64,000 bases of DNA from Cercis canadensis (lineage: Eukaryota > Streptophyta > Magnoliopsida > Fabales > Fabaceae). Under the pieces are notes generated by a model. The model was not told the DNA's origin, did no database searches, and saw only the letters and a list, made by a program, of their open reading frames with translations. The stretch covers positions 9,301-73,300 of the forward strand of contig QAOA01000920.1 in assembly GCA_003255065.1 (NCBI GenBank), read 5' to 3'. Below are positions 32,809 through 43,737 of this stretch, in pieces (positions within the stretch are counted from its first letter, which is position 1; each line of letters opens with the position of its first letter). Position numbers and translations under genes: made by a program.

Positions 32809-33580
32809 CTTGTTTTCTAGGAAAGAAAGCTCAATTGAAAGGATATGGGGCTAGCTGTTACAGTATTGTGTAGTGTGTGAAAGTGTTTGTGTGGTATATT
32901 AAGGTTGAAAGTGGGTCTGGCTTCTTAATTCACGCTTTGCAAAGAGGAGACTGTGTTCAACGTCAAGGGTGGAGTCCACGTCACATCAACTTGAGGATGT
33001 GGCAGTGTGGGAGGGAATTCAGATTTTAGGTGGACTTGGAATTGAACTGAATAGAAAAGTTTTGCAGGAACCAATGCTTTTGAATCAATTAGCGAAATCT
33101 TTTAGTCATAATCTTCGGCAAATGATATGTGATTTTTCAAGAGTAATGATAGTATAAGGAAATTCTACTTGGAGAAAAGAATAACTTCCTCTTATTCTAA
33201 ATTTTATTGTACATAAGAGAAAAAAAATAAGAAAAAGGTGTGATCTAATAAAAATTGAATTCCAATTCTACCTGTGGTATGATTATAGGATGTCTTAGCC
33301 TTGGACTAAAGTATGTAAGGTCATAGTACTAAAGGTGGTAGCATAGTAATTTCTTTATAATTATATTTTTCTCAAAAAAAAAAAAGAATGAGTCATTGAC
33401 TTAACCCAAACCATTCAAGTCTAATTTAATCTTACACCTATAAATTTGTCTCCAAATAATAAAAAACAAAACAAGATTTATCCCAATTATCAAATATGAC
33501 TAACTATTGCAATATTAGTTTTATATTTTCATGCACTTGTTTTTTTGATATGAAGATTCAATTGCATTACTCATCAATAA
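32809..33580. other. Upstream region of pseudogene 1 and spacer
   Basis: 32815-32935 matches 35755-35860 (upstream of pseudogene 2). GTGATTTTTCAAGAGTAATGAT near 33130 matches, in reverse, 42500-42530 upstream of the intact gene. 33151-33400 holds nothing I recognise. The duplicated block begins about 33400. Confidence 0.55.
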
Positions 33581-34030
33581 CTACATTATACAACGAAGGG
33601 TGTTGCCATAAGAGGCCAACTTGTGAGCGACCTGATTAGCTGCTCTTGAGACCCAACTAAACTCTACATTATGCAACGAAGAAGAAATCTGATGTATGTC
33701 TTTCAGCACCGCGCCAATTGCCAACAAATTGCGTTCTTTCATCCTCGGTGACCACATAATACCGTGTGCATCACCCTCTATACATAGGTCATTTATGCTC
33801 CTCGTGGAAGCCAAGTCCCTCACGACAGACAATGGCCTCCATAATATCAGCTGCCAAGACACCAGCTATAGGACTTGCCCACACATCAAAACATCTGTCA
33901 GTATAATCCCGTATTGCTCCACCCATCCTTCCTCCATCCCGATTGACAGTAGCATCAACATTCATTTTCAACATTGGTTCTGCCATTGGCTTGCACCATT
34001 TTTTGGGAGAAGAAAAGGTTTAAACATATC
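33581..34030 (-). pseudogene. RNase H-like domain remnant, copy 1 (LINE-type)
   Basis: Minus-strand pieces read KMNVDATVNRDGGRMGGAIR, then AADIMEAIVCREGL, then DLCIEGDAHGI and, after a shift, FSWVSRAANQVAHKLASYG. The order Asp, Glu, Asp and the final RxANxxAHxLA segment is that of the plant RVT_3 (PF13456) RNase H domain found at the 3' end of LINEs and in some host proteins. No RT is upstream. A T-run near 33540 on the plus strand may be a poly(A) tail. Frameshifts are present, so it is non-functional. Confidence 0.7.
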
Positions 34031-34499
34031 TCTGGTTGGGCAGCCTCAAGGTCATGTCATAGTCTTTCACCTATACAAAGTGAATTTCGCGCTGCCACAA
34101 ATTGTAGAACACAAAAGAAATAAGAGCAAGCGATTTCTCATTCCATTTTCCGCTCACCTCATCAAACCACGTTGCAAAGGATATTTCTTGCACTTCTTAA
34201 TCAATATTGGTTGCTTCGTTCTTTCGGCATACTTGCTATAAACATAAAAGATTGGACAAATTAGACAATGTTAAATTAGATTTTATAGTGGAGAGATTCT
34301 TTAATAATTTAAATTTTAGTCCTTTTGTTATAAATAGGTTTTGTACTAATAAACCCTAATTGTATTCTTTCTAAACTAATGTAAAAATTGACTAAAATGC
34401 TAATGTGGGATTTCTTTCAGCAACTTTTCGACACCCATGCAATATTGTGAATTTTTCTGAAATATTTTTTTTGATTATATAAGATTTTCAACTACGTAA

Positions 34500-35280
34500 G
34501 CAAATCTTGAAGTGATATCTTACGTAATATCTTGTCTTCTTTAATCTTTCCGTTATGAATAAGTTGTTTATGAAAATCCCTTTAAACAAAATTTATATTC
34601 CCAAGTTGAGGGAAGTCTTTGATGATGACAACAAGAAGTTTTATCAAGAGGTTTAGCCTTTACCTCACCCTTAATATGGCAGTTTTGACCTCATATGTAA
34701 GCGCATCTTTTGCTCATGCTTGATGACAACCACATGTTTTGTTTGCTTTAATCTTTCCGTTACATAGAAGTTGTGTCACAAAAAACCTTAAAACTTGATT
34801 TCCTTTCCTAAGTAGAGGGAGTCTTTATTGACGATAGCAATGAGTTTTATCAATAGGGTTATTCTTTATCTCATGTGTGATATTGCCAGTTTCAACATAA
34901 ATATATTTCAAAGAAAACATCCATGCAACAGAGGTACACTTATTAATTTGCTATTTTCTGGATTTTATTACGACTTTCACAACTTCTTCAAATTTCTATT
35001 ATTTTTTTCCCTATATCTCAGTTTTTGGGAAACTAGTCACTTTTCTAAAAACTTAAACTAAGATTTCTTTTTTGAAGTTGAGGAAATCTTTAATNCAACA
35101 GAGGTACACTTATTAATTTGCTATTTTCTGGATTTTATTAGGACTTTCACAACTTCTTCAAATTTCTATTATTTTTTTCCCTATATCTCAGTTTTTGGGA
35201 AACTAGTCACTTTTCTAAAAACTTAAACTAAGATTTCTTTTTTGAAGTTGAGGAAATCTTTAATAATGATAAAATAAGAT
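34500..35280. repeat. Degenerate tandem repeat, units about 170-200 bp
   Basis: Three or more units share the order: AAAC(T/A)..ATTTC, AGTTGAGG, AGTCTTTgATGA, GTTTTATC, TTTACCTCA, ATATTGCCAGTTTT. The same occurs at 40930-41600. Similarity between units is low, so the array is old. Confidence 0.55.
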
Positions 35281-35290
35281 TTTTATGACT

Positions 35291-35573
35291 AATCATGAAT
35301 TGTACCTTTCTATTCATAGAAGGAATGTATTTAAGTATAAAATCACATAAGTACCCTCAATATAAATTTGCTTTTAGTGATTAAGGAGAATAGCAACTCT
35401 CCCTCTCCCTCTCCCCCCCTCTCTCTCTCTCTCAATATATATCTCTGTGTGTGTGTGCGTGTAAAACCATGGGTATTACGTGCTACACTTACAATGCTGA
35501 ATAACTTCTTATATAACATATGATTTTATTTATTTTAACATACGATATGCTTTTAAAATCTTATTAAAGTATT
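35291..35573. other. Spacer with simple repeats
   Basis: CT-rich microsatellite at about 35397-35434 followed by ATATAT and a TG repeat to about 35461. No gene. Confidence 0.6.
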
Positions 35574-35750
35574 GGTGTAGAATTCCTTCATATGGGGAGT
35601 AGCTTTTGACAACAAAGCTTGAAGGTTTGAGTCATTAATCACCACCTGGTGTCTAACTCTGATAACCTGAAGAAGCTCATGGACAATCTGCTCAAGCTTC
35701 AAAACCCATTTCTCATAGAATTCAGAGAATCACCCATCAAGGGATTTCAT
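35574..35750 (-). pseudogene. DOG1-like pseudogene 2 (5' fragment)
   Basis: The ATG at 35750-35748 is followed by KSLDG then TGA. Past the stop come FSEFYEKWVLKLEQIVHELL, QVVINDSNLQALLSK and HMKEFY, aligning with the N-terminus of pseudogene 1 and of the intact gene. Only about 59 codons remain before unrelated sequence. The stop lies where the other copies read Glu-Lys. The upstream 110 bp match those of pseudogene 1. This copy was probably made by tandem duplication of gene plus upstream block, then truncated. Confidence 0.85.
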
Positions 35751-35883
35751 GTTGTTTTTTTAGGAAAGAAAGCTCAATAGAAAGACAATGAGGCTAGCTG
35801 TTACAGTACTGTGTGGTGTGTGAGTGTGTTTGTGTGGGATTTTAAGGTTGAAAGGGGTAAAGAGAGTGACCAGATGCAGGGAG

Positions 35884-36291
35884 TGTTAAACATAAACCAG
35901 AAGCGCATGGTGCAGGATCAGCAATGGCATGTCAGCATTGACACGTCAGCATTTAAAGTCATTTCAGTTAGCATAAGTCATAGTTAGTTAGTTAGACAGC
36001 TGTAGAGTTAGAATGGCTTCTAGAGCAAGCTAAGGAGTTAGATTAACTTCAGAAATGTTATCTATATAAAGACTACTGTAATGATGATATTGAATATACA
36101 GAAATCAATTTTTAGATCATGAATACATTGAGATTCAGTTTCTCTCTCCTGCAGTTACATTTCTTGCTTTCTTCTTCTGGTTTACTCTGTCACGGCTCAT
36201 TCTGCAGATTCCTTGATTGCATAACCAGAGCTTGAAATCCTTCAAGACTCTTCTCAATTCACGTGCTTCAAGACTTCTCTCAATTCTAACA
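35884..36291 (+). repeat. 5' LTR (408 bp) of copia
   Basis: Starts TGTTAAACATAAACC, ends CAATTCTAACA. TATATAAAGAC near 36062 is a TATA-like element. Primer site TGGTATCAAAGC (36292-36303) follows directly. Confidence 0.8.
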
Positions 36292-36310
36292 TGGTATCAA
36301 AGCTCCTCTA

Positions 36311-39300
36311 ATGGCAGACTTCAGTTCAACCTTTGTCTCGTCATTACCAGAATCCGGGAACTCTTCTACTTTTCCAATGCTTGGTCAGTCATTGACGATC
36401 AAATTGGATCAAAGCAACTACTAAATCTGGAGGAATCAACTCCTGGACATTGTTATTGCAAATGGCTATGAAGATATTCTTGAAGGATCTAGGCTTTGTC
36501 CACCAAAATTCCTTCAAGATTCTACTGCTGTTCTAACTTTAAATCCTGATTACACTATCTGGCAAAGACAAAACTATCTTGTCATGAGCTGGATTTATGC
36601 ATCCTTGACTGAGCAAATCATGGCTCAGATCATGTCTTATAACATTGCTTTTGAAATCTGGACATCTCTTGCAGACAACTTCGCATGCTCTTTAGGAGCA
36701 ATGATCATGGAGTTGAAGCTACAATTGCAAACCACCAGAAAATGAAATCTTGGAGTTTGGGAATATATCCTGAAAGTGAGAAATTTGTGAGATAATCTGC
36801 ATGCTATAGGTGAAAACATCACTGAAGAGGATCAGGTTATGTGTATCCTCAATGGATTAGGTCCTGAGTTCAATCCAGTGGTTGCTCCACTCAGTTTTGA
36901 GACAATCTCTGTTGAAACTCTGGAAAGCCACTTGCTTTCCTTTGAAGGTAAACTTGAAAGGCAAAAATCTGTGGATGAGCAAGTGCTTATGCAGGCAAAT
37001 GCTGCTTTGTTCAATCAATCAACAGGGAAGAAAAGATTTAATCAACATGGAAATCAAGGTTATGGTTCACATTCTGGAAATGGAAATGCACCAGCTCGTG
37101 GTTTCTCTTCAAACCAAGGAAATTACTGCAGAAAGAATAAATCCTGGAATAATTCCAATAAAAAACCAGTGTCAAATCTGTCACAAGCCTGGCCATGTTG
37201 CCTCTGATTGCTTGCACAGGTTTGACAATAGCTTTCAACCAAAACCAGTCAATGCCAACTCTTCACAACATCAAAATCCACAAGCATTGCTTGCCACATC
37301 AGAAACTCTGTATGAGACCCCATGGTTTCTTGACACAAGTGCTACTCATCATGTGACTCCTAATCTTGGTAATTTGGCCCTACACAATCCTTTTGTTGGC
37401 AAGGACATAGTCACTATGGGAAATGGTAAGGGTTTGGCTGTGCACAACACATGTATGGCATCAATTCCATCAAATAGCAGGAATTTGCTATTAAAACATG
37501 TCTTGCATGTACCTAAAATAACTGCAAACCTGGTTAGTGTGCAAAAACTATGTAGAGATAATGATGCTTATGTAGAGTTCCATCCTTCTGTGTTTCTTGT
37601 GAAGGACTAGAGAACCAAGGAGGTGCTGCTTCAAGGAAAGTTTGATCAAGGCATGTACAAGATCATGACCAAAATTGCTTCTGTCAACAAGTCTTGTTTC
37701 AATTCTGTCAAAGCTTTTCAAGTGTTTAGTTTGAATTCTAGCACTCCTAGCTCAGATTTACAACTATGGCATAATAGACTAGGTAATCCTGCCCTTGATA
37801 TAGTAAATAGGGTAATGACTCAATGCCATTTACCATGTTTTGCATTCAATAAAGCTCCTGTCTGTAGTTCATGTCAGTTGGCTAAAAGCCATAAGTTGCC
37901 TTTTGTAAACTCTACAACTAGAGCAAGAAAACCATTTGATTTGATCCATGTTGATTTATGGGGTTCTCCCACCTATTCATCTGTTAATGGAGCTTGCTAT
38001 TTTCTTCTTTTAATTGATGATTATAGCAGATTTTCATGCATTTATCTTTTGAAATCTAAAGATGAAACCTTAGGTATGTTTCAGCGATTTCAAGCTATGG
38101 TAGAAAGGAAGGTTGAGTGCAAAATTAAAGTCTTACAATCTGACTTTGGTGGAGAATTTGTGGCTTTTGATAAGTTTGTCAAAAATTTAGGAATGGAACA
38201 CAAATTTTCATGTCCTTACACACCAGAACAGAATGGCATTGTTGAGAGAAAAAATAGACATGTTGTGGAAACTGGACTCTCATTGCTTACCACTGCAGGT
38301 GTATCTGCTAAGTACTGGAACTTTGCTTTCCAAACTGTTGTTTATCTCATAAACAGGTTACCTACAGCAGTACTCAGGCACAAGTCACCCTATGAGCTGC
38401 TATATCAAAAATTACCAATTTTTTCTCAAGTTAAAACCTTTGGATGTCTGTGTTTTCCCTACTTTAGGCCTTATCGTTCTCATAAGCTTGAAACTAGATC
38501 TACTTCTTGTTGTTTTCTGGGATATAGCAATAGACATAAAGGCTTTCTTTGCCTTGCCTTGGATTCAAAGAGAATTTACATCTCCAGGCATGTGGTGTTT
38601 GCTGAGACTGTATTCCCTTTTCTGTCTCAGTCACCATTAGTTTCTTCTACTGATTCAAGGTGCTTCATTCCTCTTGTTGTTCCTTCTTCCCTGGCTCAGT
38701 CACCAGTCATTTTTGCAGTAACTAGTACCATTCCTACTTGTCCTGATGTGCATGAAGGTTCTGGTTTGAATGCAAGTGCTTCTTTAGATACTTCAAACTC
38801 ACCAATCTCTAGTTCGTCTTCTAATTCTGTTGTTGGTGCATTACTTGCATCACCCTCCTCAGATGTACCTCCTACTCAAATGACAACAAGAAGTCAGAAT
38901 GGTATCTTCAAACCTAAAGTTTACACTTCTACTTATACTCTTAGTCCAGCAGAACCTTCCACTTACAAGCAAGCCATTCAATCTTCTCACTGGATTGATG
39001 TTATAGTTGCTGACTACAAAGCCCTGCAGGCTAACGATACATGGGATCTTGTTGCTTGTCCTATTGGAAAGGACATTGTGGGATGCAAATGGGTGTACAA
39101 GTTAAAATACAAGTCAGATGGTTCAATTGAGAGGTATAAGGCTAGGTTGGTTGCTCAAGGTTTCACTCAAACATGTGGTATTGATTACTTTGATACCTTC
39201 AGTCCAGTGGTTAAACCAACAACTATTCGAATTGTTCTCACCATTGCTTTGTCCAAAATTGGCCAATTCAGCAGCTGGATGTCAACAATGCTTTTCTAAA

Positions 39301-39723
39301 TGGAGATTTGCATGAAGAGGTCTATATGAGGCAACCTCAGGGTTTTGAAAGTTCAGCCTTTCCTCATCATGTGTGCAAACTGCGCAACGCCTTGTTTGGC
39401 TTGAAACAAGCTCCTCGTGCATGGTTCACCAAGCTCAAGGTCATTCTTCTGCAATGGGGGTTTACATGCACGTTTTCTAATAATTCTCTCTTTGTTTTCC
39501 ATTCTCTTGCAGCAGTGCTATTTCTACTGGTTTATGTGGATGATATCATCCTTACTGGTTCTAGTTTGCCCCTCATCAAGGATCTTATTGTGGCTCTCAA
39601 TTCTACTTTTTCCTTAAAGGATCTTGGTGCCTTGCATTACTTCTTGGGAATTGAGACTCTTAGAACACCTCATCAATTACACCTTTCTCAAACCAAATAT
39701 ATTACTGATTTATCCAAAGGATA
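36311..39723 (+). pseudogene. Copia gag-pol, nearly readable
   Basis: Gag (36311 to about 37230) has a few stops (near 36422, 36742 and 36790) and a zinc knuckle CQICHKPGHVASDC (about 37170). The protease reads WFLDTSATHHV near 37325, with TSA where DSGA or DTGA is common. Integrase lies in an open frame from 37623: LWHNRLGNPA, CSSCQLAK, LIHVDLWGSP, LQSDFGGEF, NGIVERKNRH. A serine-rich linker follows, then RT with KWVYKLKYKSDGS and [11 protein letters not shown] (about 39535). One shift near 39290 splits RT. The copy is younger-looking than most copias here but lacks RNase H. Confidence 0.9.
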
Positions 39724-39739
39724 GAAATCATTAACTTAA

Positions 39740-41640
39740 TTGAAAAAGCATTTATGTCCAATCTTTAACCTATAAATTTGTCTCCAAAGGATAGAAATCG
39801 AAACAAGATTTATCCCAACTGTCAAATATGACTAACTATTGCAATATTAATGTTATATTTTCATGCACTTTTTTTTTTTAATATTTAAAATATTCAAATG
39901 CATTACTCATCAATAAGAAGTACATTAAGAAAAAAGCTAGGGGTTCATTCATCTAACAAACTGTAAACATAAGGGTTTGGCCGTAAGAGACCAACTTGTG
40001 AGCTACCTGATTTGCTACTCTTGAGACCCAACTAAACTGTACATTATGCAGAAAAGAACAAATCTGATGTATGTCTTCCAGCACCATGCCAATAGCCACC
40101 AAATTGTGCTCTTTCTTCCTTGTAGCCACATAATACCCTGTGCATCACCATGCCAGTGCAAGTCCCTCACCACAAGCAAGGGCCTCCATGATATCAGCTG
40201 CCGAAGCACAAGCTATAGGACTTGCCCACTCATCCAAAAATTTGCCAGTATAATACCGTATTGCTCCACCTATCCCTCCTTCTCCATCCGGATTTACAGC
40301 AACTATTGGCTTGCACCATTTTTTGGGAGAAGAAAAGTAGTTTAAACATACCTCTGGTTGGGCAGCCTCAAGCTCATGCCATAGTCTTTTTGCAGCGTAC
40401 CAAGTATTCTGCAAGGGTCCTGGACTTTCACCTACACAAAGTGAATTTCGCGCTCCCACAAATTATAGAACACAAAAGAAATAAGAGCAAGTGATTTCTC
40501 TTTCCATTTTATGCTCTTCTCTTCAAACCGCGTTGCAAAGGATATTTCATTCACTTCTGAATCAATATTGGTTGCTTCGTTCTTTTCAGAATACTTGCTA
40601 TAAACATAAAAGATTGGACAAATTAGACAGTGTTAAATTAGATTTTATTGTGGAGAAGATTCTTTAATATTGTACGCTTTAGTCCTTTTGTTATAAATAG
40701 GTTTTGTACTGATAAACCCTAAGTTAATTGTATTCTTTCTCAACTAATGTTAAAACTGACTAAAACACTAAACCCTAAGTTAATTGTTTTCTTTCTTAAC
40801 TAATCTTAAAATTGACTAAAATGCTAATGTTGGATTTATTTTAGATAGCAACTTTTCGACACCCATGCAATATTGTGAATTTTTCTTAAATATTTTTTTT
40901 TGACTAAGATTTTCAATTACGTAAGCAAATCTTGAAGTGATGTTTAACGTAATGTCTTGTGTTCTTTTGTCTATCCGTTATGGATCAGTCGCTTCTGAAA
41001 ATCCCTTTAAACAAGATTTCTATTCCCAAGTTGAAAGAGTCTTTGATGACGACAACAACAACAGATTTTTCAAGAGGTTTAGCCTTTACCTCACCCGTAA
41101 TATGGCAATTTTGACCTTATGCTTAAGAAAATCTTCTACGCATGCTTGACAACAACCCCATGTTTTGTCACCTTGATTCTTTCTGCTACATATAAGTTGT
41201 GTCTCAAAAATCGTTAAAACTAAATTTTCTTTCTTAAGCTGAGAAAGTCTTTAATGACGATAGCAGTGGGTTTTATCAATAGAGTTTGTCTTTAACTCGT
41301 GTGTTATTGCCAGTTTCAACATAAATATCTTTCAAAGAAAACATCCATGCAAAAGACAGCCACTTATTAATTTGCCATTTTCTGGATTTTATAAGGACTT
41401 TTCACAAGTTCTTCAAATTTCTCATTATTTTTCCCCTATATTTCAGTTTTTGGAAAACAAGTCGCTTTTCCAAAAACTTAAACCTAGATTTCTTTTTGGA
41501 GTTTGAGGAAATCTTTAATGATGATAAAATAGGATTTTTATCCAGAGGGTTAGCCGTTACCTCACATGTGATATTGTCAGTTTTGAGTACACATAAATCT
41601 CTTTTGACTCCCTCAACTTGGGAAACAAAATTATTTTTCA
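39740..41640. repeat. Duplicated block, copy 2 (copy 1 at 33400-35290)
   Basis: Shares TATAAATTTGTCTCCAAA, ATCAAATATGACTAACTATTGC, the RNase H remnant and the degenerate tandem units with copy 1, in the same order and orientation. It diverges near 41540 (GATTTTTA). 41590-41740 holds a partly inverted echo of the unit (TTTGACTCCCTCAACTTGGG against CCCAAGTTGAGGGAAGTC). Confidence 0.75.
40010..40465 (-). pseudogene. RNase H-like domain remnant, copy 2
   Basis: Minus-strand reading shows KRLWHELEAAQPEV, FSSPKKWCKPIV, then GGIGGAIRYYTGKFLDEWASP and AADIMEALACGEGLAL, then a shifted HGDAQGIMW. Same family as 33581-34030, with slightly more N-terminal sequence kept. Broken by frameshifts. Confidence 0.65.
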
Positions 41641-42480
41641 GGTTTTTTTGGGAAGCAACTTATTGATAGCGGAAAGACTGCAGAAAATGAAGGTTGTGGT
41701 TGTCGTCAAACATAAGTATAAGATTCGCTTATGCACGAGGAATCTTGTTGTCAAAAAGAGTTGAGACAAATTATTGCATTTGAAATCAATTTTGTGTCAA
41801 CAATTGCCAAATATATCGCAAAACTAGTAACTTGGTTTGGACATTTCAGAATCAATTCTACATCGTAACCCAACAAGCACTAACCCTCTCAATAAAACAT
41901 GTTACTATTCTTATTGACCACTACCTCTACTTGGGACAAAAAAAATTATCTGGAACTTATCTGTAACATAAAGACTAAAGAAAACAATATATTTCATCAA
42001 ACATTAATAGAAGATTCGATTACATAGGAGGAAATTTATAGTTTGAGAGGTTTAGTACAATTTTATACAAATTCAATATATTGCATGTGACTATGCCTAA
42101 ATAAAATACCCTCTTAGCATATTTGTCATTATAGACTTCCTCGAGTTGAGGAATAATACAACTAATTTAAGTTTTATCGGTAGGAGAGCAACATATTGAT
42201 GAAATATTAAATTAGACATTAATGTTTTGTAAGTTAAATGATTGACTCACTTCTTTTTTCTTAAAGAAAAAAACTAAGGCTAACATTATGATCTCTATAA
42301 AATTTTGTTTTATATTATCATTTAGTAATGCTTCATCTGAAAAAAAATCAGCCTTCAAAATTCAAAGTGGTTGTTAGATGAAACAAAGTGGTAGGAACCA
42401 GTGAACCATATATTTATCCAATAATAGTTAGTTATAAATCCAAATTATTAATATAACAATTATGGTAACAAAATTCTGAC
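41641..42480. other. Non-coding spacer
   Basis: AT-rich sequence with no ORF that I trust. Its only visible structure is the inverted echo of the tandem unit near 41590-41740. Confidence 0.4.
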
Positions 42481-42499
42481 CACCAACCATTTTCTATTA

Positions 42500-42708
42500 T
42501 CATTACTCTAGAAAAACCACATATCCCTCTACAAGAACAATTATCTTGCACCGTGGCCTCTGGTTCTCTCTTCATCTGGTCACTCCCTTCACCTCTTTTC
42601 ACCTTAAAAGCCCATCCAAACAATTTCACACACCACACACCGCACACTGGTGTAGCAGGTACCTATCCCCAGTTTCTTTCTCTTTGAGGTTTCTTTCTAG
42701 CAAACAGT
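42500..42708 (+). promoter_or_regulatory. Upstream region shared among DOG1-like copies
   Basis: ATTATCATTACTCTAGAAAAACCACATAT (42497 region) occurs in related form near 33125-33155 upstream of pseudogene 1, and TCATCTGGTCACTC (42572 region) in reverse at 35867-35880 upstream of pseudogene 2. Conservation next to dead copies reflects shared descent, so a regulatory role is only possible. No clear TATA box was seen. Confidence 0.4.
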
Positions 42709-43437
42709 ATGGGAACCCTTGAGGAGAGATTTTTGGAGTTCTATGAGAAATGGGTTTTGAAGCTGCAACAGATTCTCGCTGAGCTTCTTCAGGTAACCAG
42801 AAACAGAAACGAGGTAGTGATGAATGACTCAGAGCTTCTAGCTTTGGTGTCAAAAGTCACTTCCCATATCTCGGAATTCTACACCGCTAAATGGGCAGCA
42901 GCTCATGTTAATTGTCTCCCTTTTTTCTATCCCGTGTGGATGACTCCTTTCGAGAAATCATACCTCTGGGTCTCCGGATTCAAGCCTTCTGCCATGGTGT
43001 TCCGGCTAATAGATTCGATGAGGTTTGTGCCGGAGGAGGGGTTTGCGCCACCGCCTTTCCTCGTGACCATGGTGCAGGGGATGAAGATTGAGGAGCTGAG
43101 GATAAGGAACTGGATGGAGGAGGACATGGTGGACAGAGAGATGGAGAGGATTCTAAAGTCCATAGCTGACCGGAAAATTTCGGAGCTGGTGAAGATTTCT
43201 ATGCAGCTGACGGACGGCAACCTCGGCGCCGTGTCGGCGGCACGGGTGGATGCATTGGTGGAGTTAGCAATGAAGCGAGTTATGTCTGAGTTTGAGAATG
43301 CCATCAAGGCAGCTGATTGCGTGCGGCTAAGGTCACTGAACGGGGTGCTGAACGTGCTGAGACCAATGCAGTGTGTCGAGTTTCTGGTAAAATTTATCAA
43401 TCTGGAGTTTCTGAATGCAGATGCAACTTGCAACTGA
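42709..43437 (+). CDS. DOG1-like protein (seed dormancy control / TGA-like domain), intact
   Basis: A single intronless frame of 242 codons, ATG to TGA, with no lesions. Residues 5-20 (ERFLEFYEKWVLKLQQ), 36-55 (LLALVSKVTSHISEFYTAKW) and a segment ending in SGFKPSAMVFRLIDSM (about 86-104) follow the DOG1 domain (PF14144-type) pattern, including the W..GFKPS..FRL signature. The C-terminal half has two helical blocks (KIEELRIRNWMEE; ALVELAMKRVMSEF). Plant DOG1-family proteins act in the nucleus or cytosol in seed dormancy, ABA and stress responses; the exact role of this member is unknown. GC content is higher than the surrounding retroelement DNA. Compared with pseudogene 1 it lacks the QWG-type C-terminal tail, so the last residues may be truncated or altered. 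Confidence 0.85.
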   Translation: MGTLEERFLEFYEKWVLKLQQILAELLQVTRNRNEVVMNDSELLALVSKVTSHISEFYTAKWAAAHVNCLPFFYPVWMTPFEKSYLWVSGFKPSAMVFRLIDSMRFVPEEGFAPPPFLVTMVQGMKIEELRIRNWMEEDMVDREMERILKSIADRKISELVKISMQLTDGNLGAVSAARVDALVELAMKRVMSEFENAIKAADCVRLRSLNGVLNVLRPMQCVEFLVKFINLEFLNADATCN

Positions 43438-43689
43438 AACTGCAGCTGAAGCAGCTTTTGCAGTAGTATATTTTGTTTTTGCTTCTTAGTGTCGGTGTGT
43501 TTTCTTTACCTTTTCTTTGTTTTGTTTTTTCCCATCCCTTGATGTTTGTGATGTAATTTTCAAATATATAAAATGGAAAGAAATACATTAGATCAGTGTA
43601 TGATATTGTGTTTCCAATTTTTCAGTTGGGGTATTGATGTATTTTATATTTCATATTACTCCTTATCTTTCCAAAAATTCTCTGTACTT

Positions 43690-43724
<35 letters not shown>

Positions 43725-43737
43725 NTTTTTTTTTTCC
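43438..43737. other. 3' region of the DOG1-like gene and poly-T tract with N
   Basis: 43440-43600 is T/G-rich with AATTTTCAAATATATAAAATGG near 43555, a plausible polyadenylation region. 43693-43735 is a T-run interrupted by an N at 43725, a likely sequencing stop. Confidence 0.5.

Larger units (their letters stand above)
33400..35290. repeat. Duplicated block, copy 1 (copy 2 at about 39740-41540)
   Basis: Direct-orientation homology of about 1.85 kb, with scattered differences and indels, covering an RNase H-like remnant and a degenerate tandem repeat. An N at 35095 is flanked by 169-bp near-identical repeats (34926-35094; 35096-35264), so this copy is artificially lengthened. Confidence 0.75.
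35884..39723 (+). mobile_element. Ty1/copia retrotransposon, 3' truncated
   Basis: LTR at 35884-36291, primer site at 36292-36303, gag from 36311, pol into RT. The element ends abruptly at about 39723 without RNase H or a 3' LTR. It lies in the upstream region of DOG1-like pseudogene 2: GAGTGACCAGATG just before it also occurs, reversed, at 42570 upstream of the intact gene. The right breakpoint carries a 16-base repeat, CCAAAGGATAGAAATC (39715 and 39785). Confidence 0.85.

Noticed and set aside
33696..34241. 181-codon plus-strand frame as a gene
   Set aside because: It is the reverse of the RNase H-like remnant, whose minus-strand reading has clear domain motifs.
42927..43433. 168-codon minus-strand frame opposite the DOG1-like gene
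   Set aside because: Shadow of the plus-strand gene, which has recognisable family motifs.
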